NCBI RefSeq assembly: GCF_035594125.1
Contig: NC_087171.1
Location: 17,875,267-17,939,266, forward strand
Origin: Scylla paramamosain
Taxonomy: Eukaryota > Arthropoda > Malacostraca > Decapoda > Portunidae
Length of the DNA: 64,000 nt
Direction of reading: 5' to 3'
Below the pieces are notes generated by a model. The model was given only the letters and a program-made list of their open reading frames with translations, was not told the origin of the DNA and did not search any database. Below, in pieces: positions 1 through 11,900 of the stretch; position 1 is the first letter of the stretch, and each line of letters starts with the position of its first letter. Position numbers and translations under genes: made by a program.

Positions 1-152
1 AATCAGATGAAACAATCCAAGGAATACTGGAATATACAGGTAATGGACACCACTGGAGACTCCTCTACAATGGCTACTAGAGGCAAGCTGTCATGTCACG
101 GGGGAGAAAGCTACATTGGAGGGGGGGGAGGAGTGTGGTCTATGCATCCACA

Positions 153-293
153 ACCAATTCAATCCATACAAAATTCTCTCGGTTCCACACAACCAATTCA
201 ATCCATACAAAGTTCTCTCAGTTCCACACAACCAATTCAATCTATGCACAGTTCTCTCGGTTCCACATAATTCAATGCATGCACAGTTCTCTC
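153..293. repeat. 39-bp tandem repeat, three full copies plus a degenerate fourth
   Basis: Copies begin at 153, 192 and 231 with a unit starting ACCAATTCAATCC and containing TTCTCTCGGTTCCACA. The last copy is shortened. It lies just beyond the stop of the SMYD5-like gene, possibly in its 3' UTR. The copies touch with no spacers, so this is an ordinary minisatellite. Confidence 0.85.
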
Positions 294-391
294 AAAATTC
301 CATTTCAACACTCACTGGCACTCATACCACATCATTACAATGCATATTGACTTGATGGTAGTAATATTAACCCTTTGTTCAATCTTCTAAA

Positions 392-3192
392 TCAGTCATC
401 ATCTTCCTCCATTTCTTCTTCACTGGTGACATCTGGTTCTCCTGCCTGCTCTTCACATTTGCTGCACTTGCAGGTAAACAGGTAATTTTCTCTGAAACAC
501 AAAAAAAAAAAAAATTGTACTGGGAAGGAGAAAGGACTATAGAAAGGAAGGTAATTAAGGGAAGGAGAAAGGACTATAGAAAGGAAGGTAATTAAGGGAA
601 GAGAATAAGAATAGGAGCTCTAAAAAGCCTCAGATTTGTTGGGAGATCACAATTAAGGGTAGGAGAAAGGACTATAGAAAAGAAGGTAATTAAGGGAAGA
701 GAATAAGAATAGGAACTCTATCAAGCCTCAAATTTGTTGGGAGATCGCAAGACTAGAAATTAATGGAAAATACTAAACAACAGAAGACTAGAAATTAATG
801 GAAAATACTAAACAACAGAAATACAGTGACAGGACATGATGCTAACCAAAATCCACTTCAAAATCCACTTGGGTTTTGGTAACCATCTTGGCATGATTGG
901 TATGTTGTACTTTGTTACTTTCAGCTTTCACATAATTTTTTCAAAGCCTTCACAGAAATTTCTCAAATGTATTCATGAAGCTCCAAGGCCAGACATCAGA
1001 GAAATGAAAGCAAAAAGTAACTACTATCAATCAAGTCTGTACCTGAGAATAGCAACACGAGAATGTCTGCTGCGGCCAAGATTACATTCATCCAGGTAGC
1101 TAACGCATATCTCCTCCCCAGCAGAAATGTCCCTCACGGCAGTCATCACCAGCTGGAAGTTGTTGTAGGGGAAGGTTGGCATGGCATTAGGATTACAGCT
1201 GTGGTTGCATGAACTCTGCAGTGGATAGAGTCCTGATCCTTCATTGTTGAGGAACCCTCCAGCTTCTGTAAATAGAGTTCAGCTTCAGTTAAAGATTACA
1301 GCAAGTTTTTCAGTGCTGGACTAGTTTTCTCAGAATCATAACTTTTTAGACAATTTTTAAGTCTCCTTCATGGTTCAGCATCCTGTAAAGGGCAAAACTG
1401 ACCTTTACTCGCTGTTTCTGTACATTCATGCAAACATTTCTTCCAGTGCTCTTAATGTTAACAAAGGACAACTACACTAATAAAAGTTAATTTTTAATAT
1501 CACTAGAATTCAAACCACTGAACATACAAAAATGCAAAAATACTGTGTAGGGGCAGGGCAACCCCTTCCACACCACACTAGTCACTTAGGATGATGTCAG
1601 CCTGGAAGTGCAAATTTAGCATGACAATGATTACTGTGAGAAATTAGTTACCTACCTTTCTCTAGCTGGTCATATACATTATCGATTAATTGATTTAGTT
1701 TTTTCCTTTCCTCCTCTGACAGGTCCAGGTTATCACAGTTGCGGACCCACCGACTCAGTGGACTAGTGCCAATGCCCTGCCCATTGGTGCCAACAAGAGC
1801 CACCAAGGACCGGAAGCCCTCAGATGTTAACCACTGAAGGAAAAGAAGCATAATGGTTAGAGTGGTGTAAAATGCTAGTCTTGGGATCTAATCTTTGCCT
1901 ATTAAATTGATGCATGTAGAGTTAATAGATCAAATAACACATCCACTACTTTCACAGTAATTTCATAAAATATGTAACTTGCATTCTGTGGATAACCTAT
2001 ATACATGTCTCCATTTGTGGGACTCTAATTCTCTTCAAGTATACATATATCAAACAAAAGAACACATGCATTTGTCTCCCTCTTGCATACTCAAAACTGG
2101 AGAAAACTTTAAAGCTTTTCAAGTGCAGCCTCTTTGGGGTTCGAAAACTGGAGAAAACTTTAAAGCTTTTCAAGTGCAGCCTCTTTGGGGTTCGAAGTCC
2201 AGAAAATGTTGTGGGTGACTCCAAGTTTGAAATTCCGAGAGAAAAAGAAGGTGAGTGGGGAGAAAATGTGGTGGTGGTGGCATGGCTGTCAGTAAGTATA
2301 CAGTGGCAGAAACTCTACTTACATGCTGGACCTCAGGAGCCCAGACACTTTTCTCCATCAGAGTTCTCAGAGTCTCCAGCTGGTCTTGAAACTCTTCACC
2401 AAGAAGTTTATGGGCTATTTCCTCTTCCTCATTCACAGTGCGATGACAAAACTGCATAAATAAGGCCATGGCTCCTTCCTTGTCTGTAGCTTGTCGAACA
2501 GTTGCAATGATCCGTGCAAGGAGCATGACACAAGCTGTTTCTGGAGGGTAATGCATCTGTCTGGGTACAAGAGATTCACACATTATAAGTACATAAATCA
2601 AATACAATAAATACCACACACTATTAAAGATTCTCATAGTGAAATCTCTGAAATGTGTGAATGAACATAATTGGAGATTTTAATGGGACTATAACCTGTC
2701 TATTTCTGTGTATCCTTAGATATGCTATAGTATCTTTTTAAGACAAATCCAACAGATAAATACAGTAAAGACTTGTACAATGCAGCAACTACTGGATACA
2801 ATGAACTCTTTTAAGCCAATTGAACAAGTCTGGCATTTAACTCTGATGAGTATTTCTCCCCCCTCCTTATGATGCAGAATAATTATTGAACCACAAAACT
2901 TTAATACCTTCCATTAGGGCCAAATACAAGTAGCTGAGATTATGCACCAAAAATTTAAGAATACAATCCTGAGATGAGGTGAGTACACTATATTCTAATC
3001 AGGCAGATAATGAATTGTAATGGCATACTTCCAAGCTTCCTGCAGCATTACTAGAGGGTGGGAGGGATCTGGCATATAGGAGCGTAAGCACAGTGTCTCG
3101 TGGTACTGGTTCCAAGCACTGGTTCTACATTCTCTGCTACAGTACGATGCCTGTAAAGAGGTAACACTCCATCACTAAAGGAAGAACACCTG

Positions 3193-3236
<44 letters not shown>

Positions 3237-3387
3237 AATCATACATATGATGAAAACTAAAATACATGGAAATACCAATACTTGTGGAAAGAAAAAAAGG
3301 AAGGAAACTCAATTGTAGTTGTGATAAAAAGACTAAAAAGATATTGAAATACCAACACTTGAGGACAGAAGAGAGAGAAGACCTAAT

Positions 3388-3483
<96 letters not shown>

Positions 3484-4939
3484 ATAATGGAATGGAAAAC
3501 ACTGAAAAAATGAGAAATTCACAGGTCAGATTTGCAAGGCCACAAGTTAAGGAAGGATAAATACTTAAATAGCATAATAAAGTACAGCTTCTTCAAGAGA
3601 CATAGAGATCCCTCTAAACTATACCAGAGGAAGAGATGATAAGGATGAGAGACATACATTGAAAAAAGGAAAACTGGACCAATATAGATAAGGAGTGTTT
3701 CAAGAAACCAGAAAACAGAATAAATATACTACTTAAACTGCTGGTCAATCTACTCAACAACTTACATCACAGGTTGGGCATTCAATGAAGGTGTCTTTCT
3801 TAGTGTCACAGCACTCTGGGAAAGGTAGAGAAAGCTGAGGGTTCTGTGCTAGCCGGCTGGCATTCTCCTCAGCAGCTTCCAAGGGCCTGAAAAAAATTAA
3901 TTAATTAATTAATTAAAATTAAAATCAAAATTAAATAATTAAAATAAATCAGGAACCCATTTACACAAAAAGTTAGAATTCTGATGAAAAAATAAATCAT
4001 CTGAAAAAAAAAAGGGATAATATAATCTGGTATTTAAGACATCCTACCACAAAATTACCTCAGACCTGGTGATCACTAACACCCTTACTAATTATGTGTC
4101 AAAGTGCATGCTACTGTGTGTCATATCACTGGAGTAATGATATCTGACTCATGGAGGCAGTAATGAGCAAACCACTCACTTCATGCAGAAGTCACAAGCC
4201 AGATACCCATAGGCAGCATTCCATAAAAACTGGCATGACACAAGTGGACGTTCCTCAAATATGACATCTCCGGTCCTGAAGTCTTTAGTTGCAAATAAAC
4301 CTTTTCCCTGAAAAACAACACACATCTTAGTGATGTACTGAAATGTTCAACTGAATCAATAAAATTAATATTCTTTATTCACAAATGTCATACAGAAGGG
4401 AAATAAAAAAAAAATGAAAAGAAAAATAGCACAGCCTGGATACCAACATTTTCTCCACCCTCACATTCCATGAAATAAAAGACAAAAGCTAAAGAAACCT
4501 CCCTATTAGCTCATCCTTCATCAAATAATGCTTGTATGACATCAACTGTAACATATAACTGGCTGATGAATATGTGGCAGGAAAATACACAGAAAACAGT
4601 TACAATGTTTCCTAGAGAGAAGCACTTATCAAATGCAAGACTGCTAAGCTAAATGTGAGGGCTGTTGTCTCATATGGATAAGTGGTGGATCAGGCAGCCC
4701 CATTCAGCATGTACACTTCTGGGAGGTGAAACACTTTCTGTGACAAATTTATGGATAGGGATGACAGGTGGATATGGATAAGTATGTCTTATACTGGGAC
4801 TGCCACATGTAGGCCAACTGGCTTCTTGCAGCTTCCCTTGTATCCTTCAAGTAATACTTACAATAGGATGCCCAATAACTCGCACCTCCACCCCTGAGTC
4901 CTCTCGCTCCCCAGCTGTCCCTTCCTTAGTGGCCATCAT
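392..4939 (-). CDS. SMYD5: SMYD5-like SET and MYND domain protein, complete coding region in 8 exons
   Basis: Coding exons in transcript order: 4862-4939, 4180-4307, 3766-3886, 3029-3150, 2323-2560, 1656-1833, 1043-1265, 392-491. All junctions are GT-AG and in phase, giving 395 aa plus a TGA stop (392-394). The N-terminal SET piece reads [10 protein letters not shown] cysteine-rich MYND-like insert follows ([13 protein letters not shown]). The SET core has CNHSCNPNA (308-316) and [10 protein letters not shown] (338-347), then a post-SET CKCSKC and a short acidic tail ending EEDDD. Segments such as [19 protein letters not shown] and [13 protein letters not shown] match SMYD5 rather than other SMYD proteins; human SMYD5 is slightly longer (about 418 aa). 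The family comprises lysine methyltransferases reported to act on histone and ribosomal-protein substrates. Two adjacent ATGs begin the frame; the first (4937-4939) is used here and the second has the better +4 G. An acceptor at 4959-4961 implies a non-coding upstream exon, not located. Confidence 0.93.
525..820. repeat. Compound tandem duplications in the last SMYD5 intron
   Basis: A unit containing GGAGAAAGGACTATAGAAA and GGTAATTAAGGGA occurs three times (from about 525, 563 and 660). A longer block with GAATAAGAATAGGA and TTTGTTGGGAGATC occurs twice. A third unit (GACTAGAAATTAATGG) is duplicated at about 750-820. All lie in the intron between exons 392-491 and 1043-1265. Confidence 0.8.
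2093..2198. repeat. 51-bp tandem duplication in an SMYD5 intron
   Basis: Two near-identical copies start at 2097 and 2148, each containing CTTTAAAGCTTTTCAAGTGC and a GGGGTTCGAA end. They sit between exons 1656-1833 and 2323-2560. The GGTTCGA piece resembles a tRNA B box, but no tRNA fold surrounds it. Confidence 0.85.
3196..3480. repeat. (CA)n at 3196-3232 and (TA)n at 3391-3480
   Basis: Two microsatellites in the SMYD5 intron between exons 3029-3150 and 3766-3886. The TA tract is about 45 uninterrupted units and could be unstable or collapsed in assembly. Confidence 0.95.
4590..4855 (+). mobile_element. Non-LTR retrotransposon 3'-end relic
   Basis: The last part (about 4740-4850) reads TTATGGATAGGGATGACAGG, then GGACTGCCACATGTAGGCC, GGCTTCTTGCAGCTTCCCTT and a GTATCCTT-like end. 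The same tail occurs at about 31200-31293 (plus) and 20670-20830 (minus). It lies in the first coding intron of SMYD5 in the opposite orientation and ends next to that intron's splice donor (4856-4861). No open frame remains. Confidence 0.65.
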
Positions 4940-5023
4940 AACTTGACTGTCAGCACTCCTGAAGAGATAATCATAAGAGATAATGGTTAATATGTAGAAT
5001 ATATGCTCCCAACCAATGTCTAA

Positions 5024-5054
<31 letters not shown>

Positions 5055-7108
5055 TATGAAGAAGATACATACCATACTTAAAATTCATGTTATGAAGGAT
5101 CCAGGTGGGGCACAGCCTCCTGGCCAGCCTGTGGGGGGTTACAATAGGTTTGCTATCCTAAAATTTTGTTAGATTTTTCAGGAATCTAGGAAAATTTCTC
5201 AAAATTTTTCAGAAACCTAAGGAAATTTGCCTAGCTTTTGGGTAAAAAAAAAAAATATTTAGTTTTTTTTTTTTTTTTTCAGTAATTTTGTGTCCCACCC
5301 AAAAAAAAACTCCACTTTCCCAACATGTGCCCCCAGTTTGGTGAGGCTAAGGAAAGACTTAGCTAATGTGAAAAGAATGGGTGCAGTTGCTCTGTATTTT
5401 TACCAAGATGATGAAAACTTGGGAAAAATCAACCTCTTAAAATAAAACAAAGTAGATACATTTTATTTTATTTATTTATTTTTTCTTTTTTTAAGTCTGA
5501 ATCATCCTCTGGATAGAAATGTGCTTAACCCTTCCACTGGTGGTCATTTGTTTTCCAATAATCACTTACAACCATAGGAAATACCAAATATGAACAGTGA
5601 AAGTCAGCACAAAGAATGAAGTGAATAAGCTGATACACAATGTTCCTTTACTGATTCATTTACCAGGCTCATCATGGAAAGAAATCAAAGTAAGAAATTC
5701 CAGCTTACCTTTAAACACCTGAAAGATCTCGTGTTCTCTCCTTCCTTTCCAACACCAAATGAAAGTAAACCCAAGGAATGGACGGGACAAAATGGCACAC
5801 AACCTACTTCACAGACCCTGGAGCCACGCCCATCTCTCACTGCCATGCAAAAACTCATGCAATGGGAAATACAGCCATGCGCGAATCCTTTTTGTGATAA
5901 TATCAATAAACAAGGTAACCAGGACTCATATTTAACTCATTTCCTAAGGCAACAAGCAACTGATGATCTGCCGTAGGCTTGCATGGGCTGGTGAGGGCAG
6001 CATTTTATCGCTAACTGGTGAAAATCAAACTGGTAAGTGAAGACTAGTCACTGACGCTACTGAGTCTACTAGCTACTCCTCTATTATAGTTAAATTAAGC
6101 CATCACTTACTCTCTAACAACTTAATCATTACGAGGAGCTAGAAATAAGATGACAGTGAATCAACCCCCACGTCCTAAGAGGAATACAAACAGAAATATA
6201 CTCACAAATGGGTTTTTTAAGCACGTGCGCTCCCTTCTCTCCCCGCCAGGACTCGCTGCTCCTCTATTTAGCAAAAAACATTCTAGCGCATTCAGACCAG
6301 GACAGCCCTCCCCGCCCAGCCTGAAAGATTTCAAGGCCTCCCTCTTTAATTTCAATTGTTGTTATAGAGCTAGGTGTGTTTATTAGGGTGTTTATCTGGA
6401 TGAAAAGGGAAGGATTTAGTCTTCAAAAGTCAGACACGCAAGACTTTTCTTTCCTGTTATAGATGAATACGAGCTCAACAATATTTTTTTCCCACTGCTA
6501 ATTTCATCCTGAGACTAAGGACACATAACAGCAGTCAAGTATATTAAAACACAATGAAATATTTTATGCTACCAGATGAGCTAGATTGTTTTCCTGTTAA
6601 CAAAATGTATAGGAAGACAATGCAATTACCTTCAAATACGAGCTTACTTTTTTTTATCATTTTTCTATGAGGTTAAGCACAGTACACTGACGACGCAATT
6701 ATGACATCTTTAAATACTAACAGTTGAACTATACTCTTCCACTTTTCAATCTAGGAGTTGGCGTCTGTTTAATGGGTCAATTATATAACTTCATTTAGGT
6801 GCCGATGATACATCTAGCAATAGAAGGTTCCTCCTACCCTAACAATAAATTAAGGCCTGTCAAATATGTTGCAGCTTCGGTAAGGAGAAAGAGAGAGAAA
6901 AAGAGAGAGAGAGAGAGACCCTCATGGTCCCTTTATACCTACGATTTTTTTCTTTCTTTTTGTACTTCAGTTACATTTTTTTACCCCTTAAATCTCTAAC
7001 ATGCACTCTAGTTTTGTAAGCTCTGCTTGGCGCACAACACAGGCGTGCCAGATGTGGACTCCCCAATGTATGAGTAATTGTAAACTCCGTTTTGACCATA
7101 TAATGTAT

Positions 7109-7260
7109 GGATAGCCAACCAGTAAAGTCAACCAAGTGAGTAAATCAGATAAATCAACTAGGTGAATAAAGCAGGTAAGTGAAGCAGGTGAGTCAATCAG
7201 GTGAATAAACCAGGTGAATTAACCAGCGGGTGAGTGAACCAGGTAAGTGAACCAGGGTCA
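7109..7260 (+). repeat. Degenerate 13-16 bp minisatellite resembling splice-donor sites
   Basis: About eleven imperfect copies of a unit close to CAGGTGAGTGAAC. Many contain CAGGTAAGT, CAGGTGAGT or CAGGTGAATA, which match the eukaryotic 5' splice-site consensus on the plus strand. The array is about 1.7 kb upstream of the ERCC5 start codon on the same strand. No exon structure is evident around it. Confidence 0.75.
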
Positions 7261-7997
7261 ACAGTCAACCGTGGTGTAAGATTGTCCATGGAAGCAAAAC
7301 AAGCCGAGCCGCTTCCGTCAGAAGTGTTGAGTCGGGGTTTCGTTAACCCCGGGTGTTTTATCCATAGCACACGCCACTGGAGGTACGCACCTTCACACAA
7401 TACTTACACATTGGCAGTATTTACAAACATCAGTTACAAATTTATAAAAAAAATAAGAAAAAACACAGACTTAAAACAACACTTAGTAGACAGTAAGACC
7501 TTACATACTTAAAAGATTTACAGTACATATTTTAATTTACAGTACTTACAGACATACTTGCAACGTTACTAAATGAAAGGTAAATGTATATGTGACCTGT
7601 ACAACTAAATAGATGTTTTTTTTATGAATTAGTAAGAATTAAAAATATATATATTACGTAAAGTTATGCAATTGTTTTAACCTTTTTATATGTAATTTGC
7701 TATTGTTTATCATATATTTGTTTATGTGCGAGTTGTTGTGAAACATGATCGAGATTGCTACGTAAAGATATGCAGTTATGAGGTAGAAAGAAATGGTAAA
7801 GTGGACAAATAATTGTATGTATGCGATGATTGTAGTTAATTCAGACAAATCAGGTCGGTCCAACCAGATATTCATCATTCTAAGTATTATGCTACAGTGT
7901 ATTGTCTCTGCATAATCATTCACTTTTTAATGCAGTGTGTGTTTTTCATGCACCTAACATCATGTACTGATAAGCAGTTTGAATCAATATTCCCATT

Positions 7998-8000
<3 letters not shown>

Positions 8001-8082
<82 letters not shown>
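8001..8082. repeat. (CT)n microsatellite
   Basis: About 41 uninterrupted CT units upstream of ERCC5. Confidence 0.97.
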
Positions 8083-8085
<3 letters not shown>

Positions 8086-8966
8086 AGGCTGGTAAGTTTA
8101 GATAGGAGGGAACTCTACTTGGGTCTGATGCACTTTCATGAAACTTTTAAAGTAATATAATTTCTGACTTCCCTATCACCAAACTGAACTGTTCATACTT
8201 TTCACACAGGCACTGTCTCCTGCACAGCCCACCACACCTGACATCTGTACAGTGGTGCATTGCTAGATGGAAAGTTTCACATTATACAGAATCCTATACA
8301 CAGGTGAGGAACACATTATATTGTTGTGCAGCTGCCACCAAACAGAGTGTATTTTTACTGTTTTTGTTTAGTGATCCATTAATTGTCTTCTAATACTGGA
8401 AGTCCTGAATCAGATATGGCTGGGAACGATTGAGGCAGTCTGTCCTATTGTGGTTTGTGGAGGAGAGATGATCAAGAGTATTGGAGTGTATATAAGAGTA
8501 TGGTCAATGAGATGGATGGAAGAGTGAATTGGGGAGACAGTGTGCAGCATTATGTAAGGAAAATTGGAGGTATAGAGGAGAATGAGATGTAGGAGCATAC
8601 AGAGAAGGAATGCAAGGACAATAATGAATGGAGACTTTGGTTGTGGTATAGATAGTTTGATTATTTAAAAATCATGTATTCAAATGTCAAATAGTGTAAC
8701 ACCTCTACATTTATGAAAAAAAAAATAAAATAATGACAATGAAAATAATGATAATTTACTTCTGGCTTTCCAGGTTGAAATACATGGACTTCAGGAACCA
8801 TCTCCACTTATATGAGGCTAAGAAGATCTGCATACCAAAGAAATCATACATGCATTGTCATGACATTTTGTTAATTATATAACTTTCATCACATCATTAA
8901 TTTGGCTACTGTGATAGAGAGTATAAGTGTCACATACCTTTGTTCCTGTAACAGAAGACATCAGCC

Positions 8967-11900
8967 ATGGGAGTGAAGGGCCTTTGGAAGCTCATTGAAA
9001 GTGCAGGTGTGCCAGTGCCACTAGAGACATTGGAACATAAAGTGCTTGGAGTAGATGTTTCCATTTGGCTTCATCAGGCAGTGCGGGGTTTTAGAGGGCC
9101 AGGAGGTGCTGCTGTGGCCAATGCTCATCTCCTCACACTCTTTCATCGCATCTGCAAGTTGCTCTTCTATCGCATCCGGCCAGTTTTTGTGTTTGATGGA
9201 GGAGTACCTCACCTCAAGAAACAAACCCTGGCCTCCCGAAAGCTGAGGAGGGAAGTGGCCACCAACAAGGCCAAGCAAGTGAGAGAACGTCTCTACAAAA
9301 ATCTTCTCAAGAGCCAAGCTGTTCGCAGTGCTCTTGGGAAATCAGGTCCTGGCCCAAGTTCTGTTCATGTGCCTCAGGTTACTAAGAGAGAGAAGGACTT
9401 GTTTGAGTTGCCACCTCTCCCTGAGCCAATGGGAGAAGGTACCACTGAGGATCTAGAAGAGGAAAAAGGCAACAGCATTTTGCAGTGTGACAATCTTCCA
9501 AACCTCCATCACTTCAACTTTGATAGTGAAGAGTTTAAGAACTTGCCTCTAGAAGCAAAACATGAGATTCTTACTGAGCTCCAGGATACTCGCAAACAAA
9601 ACTCCTGGGCCAATATCAATGACATGCCACAGCAGTCAGAAAACTTTGCTGACTTCCAGATGGCACGACTCATGAAGCGTGCAAAGTTCCAGGCCACTCT
9701 TGACTCCACCAGGGAGGAAATCCAGAAAGCTAAGGTTTCAGAGATGGAAACAGAATTGTTTGGGAATATAGAGAAATATATGAGCCTTTCTAAGCGCATT
9801 ATCTCAGAAGATGCTTCCCACGCCATATTCATCAAGAAGGTGAAGGAACCCAGCAAAAGTAACTCAGAGACTGTGGATGCAGAATCACAGGAGCCTGTCA
9901 AGAAAATGGATAGGAAAGGAAAAGCTCCCTTGAAAAGGAAAAAGCCTATTGATAAAGATTTTCTAACTGAACTAGCTAAAACAGGAATTATCCGACCAGG
10001 CAAGCAAGACTCTGACTCAGACTCTGATTTTGAGAACGATAATTTTCATCTTTTACAAAGAGATGATGAGCAAGATGTGAGTGAGAAGTGGCAGCAGTGC
10101 ACTAGTGAAGATGAGAATTTCCTGCAAGTAGTTGGCTCACTCATGGAGAACAGTGGGTTGACTCAAGAGGAAATTCTTGCACTTATTAAGCAAGACCAAA
10201 GTGAAAATCCCAATGTTAGCTGCAAGAATGAAATACATGATGGGCCTAGTACTTCAGCCAATGCCCCAGGGAGTATCTTCAATCCAGATGACAGTTCCTC
10301 AGATGAAGATAACTTCATTGAGGTCTCATCTGGTGTGCCTTCTCCTAAGGTAGAGAAAGGACAGGAGGAGAAGGACGTTTCAGCAAATAACATTGACAAA
10401 TTACTAGGAACCAAAACTAACAGCCTGTGGATGAAAATTGTGCAGCAGAAACTTGATGACATGGTTCACATTAACACTCTCAAAACATCACCCAAGAAAG
10501 CAATCATGGATTCCAGAAAACTTGAAACCAAAGTTGTGGAAGAGCATAAAACCTCTAAAGATAACTCAGAAATACTAAAACCAGTCAAGATCTCTTTGGA
10601 TTTTGAAGTCAAGCCACTGAAAATGGAAGACAACATATTTTCTGATATCTTTACTGATCTTGTATATCAATCAAAGTCAGAAAAGACAGAAGCATTAGTC
10701 ACAAAAGAGGGCCAAGGATCTTGGCAGAACTTTGAAGACCAAGATGTAGTAAATAAGAGCATGAGGAAAAACTGTAACTATAATTCACACACCAAGATGG
10801 ATCATGTTGATATTGACATAAGTGTAGAGAATAAGTTTGATATTGGATCCTTTTCAATTGAAACTCCAAATGGCAAAATAAGTGCTGTAACTTTGCCAAA
10901 TGCTACTGGCATTAAAAAACCTAATTCAACTTGCACAAAATATCAAACCCCATTGCAGAATGGAAGTATTGTAGAGGAGAAGAGAATAGGAAACTTAACT
11001 AGTACCTCAAATTACTGGAGAGGAAGCTCAGAGGAAGATAAGGTGACCTATGATGAAGTGGAAATAATGAGTTCTAGTGATGAAACTGATGACGAGGATG
11101 ACATTACAGTCAGTACTCCTCAACCATCAACACACATAAACTCCAAGATAGGCCAGTCCTCATCAGGAAACCTACTTGAACAACAGAGTGCCAACACTAA
11201 GCTGCAGATAGCTCACAGTGAAGGCAGCAACATTCAACCTCCCAAAAGCATAGTGGGAGAAAGTGAAGACAGAAGTAGAATAGAAACAAATCAAATGAAA
11301 AATGTACCTAATAAAAATGAAAGTGCTGATATTGATTCAAAGAACTCCAAGGTTACAGTTCATAAAGGTCAAAAAGATAATATACAGGAAGCTGCATTAA
11401 TAAGTCATAATTCTGTATATCAAGCTAATAAGATCACTCCAGATTCTGTACAGCATTCTCATGCAGAATGTAAAAATAGCACAGACAATTCACATCCCTC
11501 TGACAGGAATTCAGAGGATGGTGATTTTATGGAAGTAGAAAGTGATGATGGAGAGTCAGTAAATGAGCAAGAGGAAAAAGAACAGGAGGAAAGAAAGGTT
11601 CCTCCTCACTCTCATGACAATGAACGTAGTTCTGAAATTACAAAGAAGTCCAAGAATGTTAGTGGAGAAGATATCAGTGTAACTTCAAAAAAGAAAATAA
11701 AAGTTACCATGTCAGATGATGAAAAAGGAATCATTAATGAGAATATGAAACAAAAAGTTGCTCTGAATAACAGTGACAGTTCAACAGTTGCTGAAGCCAA
11801 ATCACATCAAGATACAGATATCAAGGAAGAGAGGAAAGCAAATGTTACAGACATCAAGGAAGAGGTGAAAGCGGATGATACAGATATTAAGGAAGATAGG

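Larger units (their letters stand above)
4940..8966. other. Head-to-head spacer between SMYD5 and ERCC5; no coding gene seen
   Basis: This 4-kb stretch should hold both promoters and any non-coding first exons. I see poly(T)/poly(A) runs near 5020-5290, AT-rich DNA, a donor-like minisatellite (7109-7260), a slightly CpG-richer patch (about 7290-7380) and a long (CT)n tract (8001-8082). A donor-like site on the minus strand near 5709-5715 could end a 5' UTR exon of SMYD5, but nothing decides this. The open frames here (for example 5674-5976 plus, 5685-5906 minus) show no recognisable protein. Confidence 0.6.

Noticed and set aside
153..293. CRISPR-like direct repeats
   Set aside because: The 39-bp units abut without unique spacers and the DNA is eukaryotic.
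2097..2198. tRNA gene suggested by GGGGTTCGAA
   Set aside because: No A box or cloverleaf is present; the motif belongs to a 51-bp tandem duplication.
3391..3480. (TA)n tract as a replication origin or attachment site
   Set aside because: Simple microsatellite in an intron with no supporting elements.
5685..5906. Minus-strand open frame as an upstream coding exon of SMYD5
   Set aside because: Joined through its donor-like site to the acceptor before 4958, the phase meets a stop. At most it is 5' UTR.
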